NCBI GenBank assembly: GCA_902473545.1
Contig: CABRSG010000163.1
Location: 1 to 5,708, forward strand
DNA length: 5,708 nt
DNA from: an uncultured Lachnospiraceae bacterium
GTDB taxonomy: Bacteria > Bacillota > Clostridia > Lachnospirales > Lachnospiraceae
Direction of reading: 5' to 3'
Shown: in pieces, positions 1 to 4,893 of the stretch
Layout of the letters: each line of letters begins with the position of its first letter
How positions within the stretch are numbered: the stretch's first letter is position 1
Translations under genes and position numbers: made by a program
Notes under the pieces: model-generated
What the model was told of the DNA's origin: nothing
Database searches by the model: none
Seen by the model: only the letters and a program-made list of their open reading frames with translations

Positions 1-380
1 CCACCGATCCGGCGGCGATTGAACGTACCTGCCGTATGCTTCCGATTGGATACTGGAAGGGCAGCGGTCTTTCGATTCTGCTGGATATGATTGCGACGGT
101 TCTCACAAATGCAAATTCTGTTGCCAAAATCGGCACATTTGGGGATGAAATTGGTCTGACCCAGATCATGATTGCCATCGACCCGTCGAAATTCCAGGAT
201 GCGTCTGTGACAGACAGTATCGTAAATGCGATCGCGGCTGATGTGATGAGCAGTGAACCGGTGGAGGAAGGCGGAGAGGTACGCTGCCCCGGTATGGGTG
301 AGCACCGCAGCCGCCGGGATAACCTGGAGAACGGCATTCCGGTAGCGGAGGAAAAATGGAACCAGGTCCTGGCAATGTGA
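1..380 (+). CDS. dlgD: 2,3-diketo-L-gulonate reductase-like oxidoreductase (C-terminal part)
   Basis: This is the 3' end of a gene cut by the window edge; the reading frame enters at base 3 and gives 125 residues before TGA at 378-380. The fragment carries GYWKGSG (bases 48-68) followed by a SILLDMIATVL helix and a TQIMIAID strand. That run resembles E. coli YiaK/DlgD as I remember it. The wider malate/L-lactate dehydrogenase-2 family usually has GYKGYG-type versions here. The tail, with NGIPVAEEKW, matches the usual C-terminal end of these enzymes, which are about 330 residues long, so roughly 60 percent is missing upstream. Known members are cytoplasmic NAD(P)H-dependent reductases, and DlgD reduces 2,3-diketo-L-gulonate to 3-keto-L-gulonate. 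The catalytic histidine and most cofactor contacts lie outside the window and cannot be checked. The gene ends 34 bases before a TRAP transporter, which supports a joint role in sugar-acid use. Another substrate within the family remains possible. Confidence 0.82.
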   Translation, partial: TDPAAIERTCRMLPIGYWKGSGLSILLDMIATVLTNANSVAKIGTFGDEIGLTQIMIAIDPSKFQDASVTDSIVNAIAADVMSSEPVEEGGEVRCPGMGEHRSRRDNLENGIPVAEEKWNQVLAM

Positions 381-414
381 TGGAAGGGTCTGCAAGACAA
401 AGGAGGAGCCTATC

Positions 415-1431
415 ATGAAGATAAAACATGTTCTGGTCCTGCAGGCGGCGCTGGGGGTGGCTCTGCTGACCGGATGCGGTATGATAAATGAGGAGGAAGA
501 AAAGACGCAGATTATCCGTGTGGCTTTCAACCAGCCGGAAACACATGCCGAATATATTGCACTCGCTGATTTTGGCGAAAAGTTTGAAGAGGCTACGGAT
601 GGACGATATGAAGTGCAGATTTATCCCAATGCAGTTCTGGGCGACCAGGGACCCGTGACAGAGATGATCCGCACCGGAGCGCTGCAGCTGGCTGTGGTGC
701 CGGTTTCGGTGCCGGAAAGCTACAATGAGGATTTTGCAATCATCGCTGCGCCCTATCTTTATGACGATCTGGAACAGATGGAGACGGCTGCCCGCGAAGG
801 CGTATTCGACTCACTGTTTACAACGACAGATAAATTTAACTTTGAAATTGTCAGTCTGTATACCTCGGGCGCACGCCATATCTATACGGATAAGCCTGTT
901 GTCACGCCGGAGGACCTGAAGGGTTATAAAATACGTGTGCAGGATTCGGAGGTCTACATCCAGATGATGAATATGATGGGCGGCGTCGGAATCCCGATGG
1001 CGCAGAGCGAGGTCTATGCGGCGGTGCAGCAGCACGTCATCGAAGGCGGTGAAAACTCAGAGGTAGTTTACGACAATTTCAAGCATTATGAGGTTTCGCC
1101 TTATTTTAGCTATACGAACCATCTGGTTATGACGGATGTGGTAATTGCTAATAAAGATTTTCTTGATAAGATGGATCCTGAAACCCGCCGGATTTTCGAT
1201 GAGCTGATAAAGGAATCGATGGAAGTGGAATTTGCAGCCTGGGACGTAAATATTGAGCAGGCGAAAAGCACGCTGGAAAAGCAGGGGGTTACGTTCGTGG
1301 AGTCTGATGCAGAAGCTTTCCGGGACAGGTGTGCGCCGCTTCTGGAGTCGATTGCCGGCCGTTCCGATATGACACGCGAGGTATATGACCGGATCATGGA
1401 GATTAAAGCAAGGGAGGAGAACGGGGAATGA
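415..1431 (+). CDS. dctP: TRAP transporter substrate-binding lipoprotein, DctP family
   Basis: This 338-residue protein is the extracytoplasmic receptor of a tripartite ATP-independent periplasmic (TRAP) transporter, which binds an organic or sugar acid and delivers it to the membrane subunits. The N-terminus has a short basic start (MKIKH), a hydrophobic core and the lipobox LLTGC with Cys21, so it should be lipid-anchored outside the membrane as in Gram-positives. A Glu-rich linker (25-29) follows. The mature part fits the DctP family in length and motifs: YKIRV with Arg174, the position of the conserved carboxylate-binding arginine, then an IEGGEN segment at 209-214. ATG 415 is preceded by AGGAGG at 401-406. 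The gene lies directly after the reductase gene and overlaps dctQ by 4 bases. The nearest functional model is YiaO, which binds 2,3-diketo-L-gulonate, but the ligand cannot be fixed from sequence alone. TAT is preferred over TAC for Tyr (13 to 3), unlike the downstream ABC genes. Confidence 0.93.
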   Translation: MKIKHVLVLQAALGVALLTGCGMINEEEEKTQIIRVAFNQPETHAEYIALADFGEKFEEATDGRYEVQIYPNAVLGDQGPVTEMIRTGALQLAVVPVSVPESYNEDFAIIAAPYLYDDLEQMETAAREGVFDSLFTTTDKFNFEIVSLYTSGARHIYTDKPVVTPEDLKGYKIRVQDSEVYIQMMNMMGGVGIPMAQSEVYAAVQQHVIEGGENSEVVYDNFKHYEVSPYFSYTNHLVMTDVVIANKDFLDKMDPETRRIFDELIKESMEVEFAAWDVNIEQAKSTLEKQGVTFVESDAEAFRDRCAPLLESIAGRSDMTREVYDRIMEIKAREENGE

Positions 1432-1907
1432 AACGATTGCGAAACGCCATCAACAAGCTGGTAGAGATTTTTTCGGTGCTGCTGATCGCGGTCATGGTAC
1501 TACTGGTATTGTGGCAGGTGGTAGCACGCTATATGCTGAACAATCCCAGCACTTTCAGCGAAGCGCTGACACGGTATCTGTTTGTCTGGCTGGTTCTGGT
1601 CACTGCAACGTATGCCTTTGGAAGCCGGGAGCATATGTACATATCGGCGCTCAATGATAAGCTGCGCGGCGGTGTGAAAACGACTGTCAGCATTGGGATC
1701 GAGGCGCTGACGATTCTGTTTGCCGGCTGTGTGATGATATACGGTGGAAGCAGAATTGCCGCCATGCAGATGGTTTCCCTTGATTCCAGCCTGCATATTC
1801 CTATGGGAATCGTTTATGCCATTATTCCTGTCTGTGGAGTAATTACTGTGTTCTACTGCATGTGCAATATTGCAGAGGAACTTGGGAGAAGAAAGGAGAG
1901 TGCCTGA
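1428..1907 (+). CDS. dctQ: TRAP transporter small membrane subunit, DctQ family
   Basis: This 159-residue integral membrane protein has four hydrophobic spans at about residues 12-34, 46-64, 85-106 and 124-145, the layout of DctQ proteins. The family signature region is visible: WQVVARY (29-35), a short loop, then SEALTRYLFVWLV (44-56) and SREHMYI (66-72), where a charged residue and His follow the second span. DctQ subunits form a complex with DctM and help dock the loaded receptor; import is driven by an ion gradient, usually sodium. The ATG overlaps the dctP stop codon in ATGA (1428-1431), which implies translational coupling, and GGAGG lies at 1413-1417. The gene ends one base before the dctM start. 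It is a separate gene here, not fused to dctM as in some TRAP systems. The closest functional model would be YiaM. Confidence 0.92.
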   Translation: MKRLRNAINKLVEIFSVLLIAVMVLLVLWQVVARYMLNNPSTFSEALTRYLFVWLVLVTATYAFGSREHMYISALNDKLRGGVKTTVSIGIEALTILFAGCVMIYGGSRIAAMQMVSLDSSLHIPMGIVYAIIPVCGVITVFYCMCNIAEELGRRKESA

Positions 1908-1908
1908 T

Positions 1909-3216
1909 ATGTCCCTTGCTGTTCAAACTGCCATTGTCATGGTTGTACTGCTGGTCGTCATGCTGGCTATGGGTGTTTCCATCAGCGTATCGGTGGGATT
2001 GTCAAGCGCCGTGGCGATGCTCTGTATGTTGCCCGCCGACGTTTCTTTTACAACCAGTGCCCAGCGGCTTTTTGCGGGCGCCAACTCGTTTTCGCTGATT
2101 GCGATTCCGTTCTTTATACTGGCGGGGAATTTGATGAATAACGGCGGCATCGCGGAGCGTCTGGTGAATGTGGCAAAGGTCATCGCGGGAAGGATGCCCG
2201 GCGCGCTGGCACAGACAAATGTTATCGGAAACATGATGTTTGGTGCAATTTCCGGTTCCGGTGCGGCGGCTGCCGCTGCTATGGGCGGAGTAATCGGTCC
2301 TATGGAGAAAAAGGAAGGCTATGACGACGCCTACAGCACGGTGGTCAACATTGCCTCTGCGCCCACCGGAATGTTGATACCGCCGTCCAACCTGATGATT
2401 GTGTATTCCACCGTTGCAGGCAGTGTTTCTGTTGCGGCGCTGTTCATGGGCGGGTATCTGCCCGGTATCCTGTGGGGAGCGGCTGTTATGGTGCTTGCGG
2501 GCATCACTGCCAGAAGGCGGGGATACGTAATCAAAGAAACGGTAACTGCCAGGATGGCACTAAAGGCGGTTCTGGATGCGATTCCGAGTCTGCTGCTTAT
2601 TATTATTATCATTGGCGGCATTCTGTGCGGAGCATTCACCGCTACCGAGGCAAGCGCGGTGGCCGTAGCTTATGATGCTATACTGGGATTAATCTATAAG
2701 GGATTCACAATCGGAGATTTGCCGCGCATTATACTCGCTTCCGCCAAAATGACGGGTATTATCACGTTGATGATTGGGTTATCCTCAATTATGTCGTGGG
2801 TGATGGCATTTACCGGTTTGCCGGATATTATTGCAGGCGGGCTTCTCTCGATGACAGATAATAAGTATGTGATACTGATGCTGATGAATGTGATTTTACT
2901 GGTGGTGGGGACCTTCATGGATCCTACGCCGGCGGTACTTATTTTTACTCCTATTTTCCTTCCGATTTGCCAGACTTTTGGCATGCATCCGGTGCAGTTT
3001 GGCATTATGGTCAGCATGAATCTTTGTATTGGCACCATTACACCGCCGGTCGGTTCTATTCTGTTTACCGGTTGTAAGGTGGGTGGTATAAAGATTGAGC
3101 AGGTAATCAGAGAACTGCTGCCTTATTTCGGCGTAATTCTCGTCGCCCTGCTGCTGGTCACCTATATTCCGTCCATTTCTATGGCGCTGCCGGAAGCTGC
3201 CGGACTGATTAAATAA
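1909..3216 (+). CDS. dctM: TRAP transporter large membrane subunit, DctM family
   Basis: This 435-residue polytopic protein is the transport channel of the TRAP system and a member of the ion transporter superfamily. It is hydrophobic throughout, with about a dozen membrane segments. Family landmarks appear in order: IPFFILAGNLM (66-76), NVIGNMMFGAISGSGAAAAAA (around 104-124, the glycine/serine-rich first hairpin and clamshell region), a FTATEASAVAV stretch (243-253), a GTFMDPTPAVLIFTPIFLPI-type segment (from about 334), and TITPPVG (376-382). The start is taken as ATG 1909, one base after the dctQ stop, because AAAGGAG at 1892-1898 is well spaced for it and the protein then opens with the usual short stretch before the first helix. 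An in-frame TTG at 1870 would add 13 polar residues inside dctQ and is less likely. It is the last gene of the operon; a terminator-like hairpin begins 14 bases after its stop. Confidence 0.94.
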   Translation: MSLAVQTAIVMVVLLVVMLAMGVSISVSVGLSSAVAMLCMLPADVSFTTSAQRLFAGANSFSLIAIPFFILAGNLMNNGGIAERLVNVAKVIAGRMPGALAQTNVIGNMMFGAISGSGAAAAAAMGGVIGPMEKKEGYDDAYSTVVNIASAPTGMLIPPSNLMIVYSTVAGSVSVAALFMGGYLPGILWGAAVMVLAGITARRRGYVIKETVTARMALKAVLDAIPSLLLIIIIIGGILCGAFTATEASAVAVAYDAILGLIYKGFTIGDLPRIILASAKMTGIITLMIGLSSIMSWVMAFTGLPDIIAGGLLSMTDNKYVILMLMNVILLVVGTFMDPTPAVLIFTPIFLPICQTFGMHPVQFGIMVSMNLCIGTITPPVGSILFTGCKVGGIKIEQVIRELLPYFGVILVALLLVTYIPSISMALPEAAGLIK

Positions 3217-3229
3217 AGGAAAGAATAAC

Positions 3230-3260
3230 GAAAAGTCGTCTTATGGACGGCTTTTCCTGT
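3230..3260 (+). terminator. Hairpin terminator of the TRAP operon
   Basis: Bases 3230-3240 pair with 3246-3256 over 11 base pairs, including one G-U pair (3236 with 3250), around the 5-base loop TTATG. The outer stem is A-rich on the left and T-rich on the right (TTTT at 3252-3255), followed by CTGTTTCC. The T run is partly inside the stem and the following tract is interrupted, so this may be a moderate terminator. The A/T arms would let it work from either side. It begins 14 bases after the dctM stop codon. Confidence 0.7.
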
Positions 3261-3328
3261 TTCCTGTGAAATCCCTCAGGATTTCCTGGAAAACATAACA
3301 TCCGATAAACATTTGTGGAAACAGGAAA
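3253..3328. repeat. TTTCCTG heptamer cluster with 12-bp inverted repeat
   Basis: TTTCCTG occurs as a perfect tandem pair at 3253-3259 and 3260-3266, again at 3282-3288, and inverted as CAGGAAA at 3322-3328. The 12 bases TTTCCTGTTTCC at 3253-3264 are the exact reverse complement of 3317-3328, with a 52-base gap. The third copy sits in the short palindrome TTTCCTGGAAA (3282-3292). The left arm overlaps the last four bases of the terminator stem. The repeats could be protein-binding sites or one RNA structure; their function is unknown. Confidence 0.55.
3268..3285 (+). other. Small stem-loop after the terminator
   Basis: GAAATCC (3268-3274) and GGATTTC (3279-3285) are perfect reverse complements around a CTCA loop, giving a 7-bp stem. 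It lies inside the 12-bp inverted repeat at 3253-3328, so in RNA it could form a nested hairpin. No T tract follows it, so it is not called a terminator. Confidence 0.5.
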
Positions 3329-3349
3329 CATCCTGCGAGAACCAATGTT

Positions 3350-3377
3350 TTGACAATTTAAATGGTAATATTATACA
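3350..3377 (+). promoter_or_regulatory. Candidate upstream sigma-A promoter (P1) of the ABC operon
   Basis: A perfect -35 box TTGACA (3350-3355) is followed after 16 bases by TATACA (3372-3377), which matches four of six -10 positions. The spacer is very AT-rich and includes the palindromes ATTTAAAT and TAATATTA. Transcription would start near 3384 and give a leader of about 140 bases before the binding-protein gene. It is weaker than P2 at the -10 box. Confidence 0.45.
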
Positions 3378-3438
3378 AAAAGGAGAAAGCGATTTCGTGA
3401 ATATGTACTGAAAATGCAAAATGAAGGCAAAATTATTA

Positions 3439-3454
3439 TGACAAACGGTTGACA
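3439..3454. promoter_or_regulatory. LacI-type operator-like palindrome
   Basis: TGACAAACGGTTGACA is an even 16-bp palindrome with a central CG; twelve of sixteen positions are self-complementary (pattern TGxCAAxCGxTTGxCA). Even palindromes centred on CG are typical of LacI/GalR-family regulators of sugar operons. Its right end is the TTGACA -35 box of P2, so a bound repressor would block polymerase. It is one base per half longer than the standard CcpA cre site, so a local regulator is more likely than CcpA. The regulator gene is not in this window. Confidence 0.5.
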
Positions 3455-3478
3455 TATCGGGCAAGGTTGTGATAAGAT
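3449..3478 (+). promoter_or_regulatory. Candidate main sigma-A promoter (P2) of the ABC operon
   Basis: A perfect TTGACA (3449-3454) is separated by 18 bases from TAAGAT (3473-3478), four of six matches to TATAAT, and the -10 box has the extended TGn motif (TGA at 3470-3472). Transcription would start near 3485, leaving a leader of about 40 bases with the ribosome site at 3508-3515. The -35 box is embedded in the operator-like palindrome. Confidence 0.6.
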
Positions 3479-3507
3479 ATGACCATCAAAAAACAAACAG
3501 AAAATCT

Positions 3508-3515
3508 AAAGGAGG
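3508..3515 (+). promoter_or_regulatory. Ribosome binding site that sets the ABC binding-protein start
   Basis: AAAGGAGG lies 8 bases before ATG 3524. It decides between this start and the in-frame ATG at 3479, which lies right at the P2 -10 box, has no Shine-Dalgarno sequence and would add 15 polar residues in front of a normal signal peptide. Confidence 0.85.
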
Positions 3516-3523
3516 ATTACAAA

Positions 3524-4786
3524 ATGAAAAGAAAAGTATCTTTGGCAATGGCAACGGTTATGGCGGCTTCCATGGCGGCAGTAGGTTCCGTACCGGCAGC
3601 GGCGGCGGATGTATCTATCACGATCTTCAACTCCAAGATGGAGATCCAGAGCCAGCTTGAAGAGAAAGCTGCAGAGTACGGCGAGCAGGCAGGCGTGGAC
3701 ATCGAGGTTTACTACTCCAGCGATACCGTTTCCGCTCACATGGCAACCAGATACGCGTCGGAGGATCCGTACACGCTGGCAATGGTAGACGCAAAGGATG
3801 TCTACTCTCTGGGCGCAGAGCATGCGATTGACCTGAGCGATCAGGACTGGGTGAAGGACACCAACTATGCGATCGGTGTAAACGGTCAGATTAATGGTTT
3901 CCCGGTATGCGTAGAGGCGCGCGGCATTATCTACAATGCGGATGCGATCGAGGCGATCACAGGCGAGACCTTCAACCCGGAGGATTACGCAACGCTGGAT
4001 GCCTTCAAGGGACTGCTGGATACGCTGGTAGCGGGCGGCATGGAGTCTCCGGTCGGCATCATGAAGGAGGACTGGTCTCTCGGCGGACACTATCTTGCAG
4101 AAATCTATGAGCAGCAGGAGGATGTAAACGCGTTCGTTGATTCTCTCTACGCAGGCACTGCAGATCTGATCAACAACGAGAAATTCAACTCCATGATGGA
4201 TACGTTTGACACACTGATGGCTTACAACTACGCAAAGGATTCTGCGATCGCGGCAGAGCGTGAGGTGACGGAGCAGAAGCTGGCGGAAGGCGAGATCGCG
4301 TTCATGTTCGGCGGCAACTGGGACTGGGCTGTTATCAACGCTTATGATTACACAGAGAACATGGGCATGATGCCGGTTCCGCAGAATACGGAGGACGGAA
4401 AGAATGCAATGCTCGTTGGCGGCGGTTCCAAATACTTCTTTATTGATTCCTCTGACAACACCAGCGACGAACAGCGCCAGGCTGCAAAGGATTTCCTCAA
4501 CTGGCTGGTATACGACGAAGAAGGACAGAGCTTCCTGGTTAATGACTGCGCACTGGTTCCGGCTTACTCCAACATTACGCTTGAGGTAGCAGATCCGCTG
4601 GGACGTTCCGTAAAGGAATTTGTTGACGCAGACGCGCTCATCGGCAACTACGACTATCTGCCGGACGACCACTTCTCTCTCTGCGGAGCTTCCTTCCAGA
4701 AATATCTGGCAGGTCAGAGCGACCGTGCAGGCTTTGCGGCTGAGCTTGAAAACTACTGGAAATCTACTACTCCTGTAGAAAGATAA
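3524..4786 (+). CDS. Sugar ABC transporter extracellular substrate-binding protein (family 1)
   Basis: This 420-residue protein is the extracellular receptor of a CUT1-type carbohydrate ABC importer; the sugar is not identifiable. It starts with a signal peptide: MKRK, a hydrophobic stretch (5-23), and an Ala-rich end VPAAAAD (23-29) with a likely signal peptidase I site near residues 27-28. There is no cysteine where a lipobox would be (AAVGS, 18-22), so it appears not to be lipid-anchored, unlike the DctP protein upstream. The mature part has the family pattern: ITIFNSK (first strand), a GFPVCVEARGIIYNAD hinge region (125-140), ITGETFNPEDYATLDAF (145-161), GEIAFMFGGNWDW (256-268, ligand-site Trp candidates), AAKDFLNWLVYDEEGQ (320-335), and a C-terminal AGFAAELENYWKS helix. 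Codons look selected for high expression: AAC over AAT 17 to 5 and TAC over TAT 17 to 6. It is the first gene of its operon, with a permease after it. Confidence 0.9.
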   Translation: MKRKVSLAMATVMAASMAAVGSVPAAAADVSITIFNSKMEIQSQLEEKAAEYGEQAGVDIEVYYSSDTVSAHMATRYASEDPYTLAMVDAKDVYSLGAEHAIDLSDQDWVKDTNYAIGVNGQINGFPVCVEARGIIYNADAIEAITGETFNPEDYATLDAFKGLLDTLVAGGMESPVGIMKEDWSLGGHYLAEIYEQQEDVNAFVDSLYAGTADLINNEKFNSMMDTFDTLMAYNYAKDSAIAAEREVTEQKLAEGEIAFMFGGNWDWAVINAYDYTENMGMMPVPQNTEDGKNAMLVGGGSKYFFIDSSDNTSDEQRQAAKDFLNWLVYDEEGQSFLVNDCALVPAYSNITLEVADPLGRSVKEFVDADALIGNYDYLPDDHFSLCGASFQKYLAGQSDRAGFAAELENYWKSTTPVER

Positions 4787-4893
4787 GAGAATCTGCTTAT
4801 GCGGGGAAACGGCTGAAAGTGAACATGCGGGCATACAGCCTGCGTGTCCGCTGAGGCGGGGCCTTCAGGGCAGATAAAAGGAGGAGAGAGAAC
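4787..4893 (+). other. Structured spacer between binding protein and permease genes
   Basis: This 107-base gap has no gene but is rich in potential RNA stems. The best pairs 4823-4832 with 4838-4847 (10 bp, two G-U pairs, loop ATACA). Next to it, CCGC (4848-4851) can pair with GCGG (4856-4859), or alternatively CTGAGGC (4851-4857) with GCC-T-TCAG (4861-4868), leaving one bulged T. No T tract follows, so full termination is not expected. Such stems between a binding-protein gene and its permease commonly protect the upstream message and reduce downstream expression. The strong ribosome site AAAAGGAGGAG (4877-4886 region) lies just after the stems. Confidence 0.55.

Larger units (their letters stand above)
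3217..3523. other. Inter-operon regulatory spacer
   Basis: This 307-base AT-rich stretch between dctM and the ABC binding-protein gene holds no convincing protein gene on either strand. From left to right it contains the terminator hairpin (3230-3260), a cluster of TTTCCTG heptamers with a 12-bp inverted repeat (3253-3328), a small perfect hairpin (3268-3285), a candidate promoter (3350-3377), a palindromic operator-like site (3439-3454), a second promoter overlapping it (3449-3478) and the ribosome site of the next gene (3508-3515). Confidence 0.8.

Noticed and set aside
36..380. Treating ATG 36 as the start of a small complete gene.
   Set aside because: The same frame stays open to the window edge and its upstream residues continue the reductase family sequence, so ATG 36 is an internal Met of a truncated gene.
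1870..1908. Upstream TTG start that would lengthen DctM by 13 residues.
   Set aside because: It lies within dctQ and gives a polar extension not expected in DctM. ATG 1909 has a well-spaced AAAGGAG and directly follows the dctQ stop.
3397..3452. Tiny leader frames after P1: GTG-AAT-ATG-TAC-TGA at 3397-3411 (AGGAG 11 bases upstream) and a 12-codon ATG frame at 3414-3452.
   Set aside because: The first encodes only four residues and the second lacks a ribosome site. No attenuator hairpin or run of regulatory codons supports a leader peptide.
3439..3454. Reading the palindrome as a CcpA cre site.
   Set aside because: TG and the central CG are separated by five bases here, against four in the cre consensus, so the match is out of register.
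3276..3464. A 62-codon minus-strand open frame in the inter-operon spacer.
   Set aside because: No ribosome site, no recognisable motif, low-complexity AT-rich composition, and it overlaps the promoter and repeat elements.
3479..3523. Upstream ATG that would lengthen the ABC binding protein by 15 residues.
   Set aside because: It sits at the P2 -10 region without a ribosome site and would place a polar tail before the signal peptide.
3506..4834. A 442-codon open frame on the minus strand covering the whole ABC binding-protein gene.
   Set aside because: It mirrors the codon bias of the sense gene, is rich in Cys, Arg, His and Val with no recognisable domain, and has no ribosome site before its start near 4834. 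The sense frame has a signal peptide, ribosome site and family motifs.
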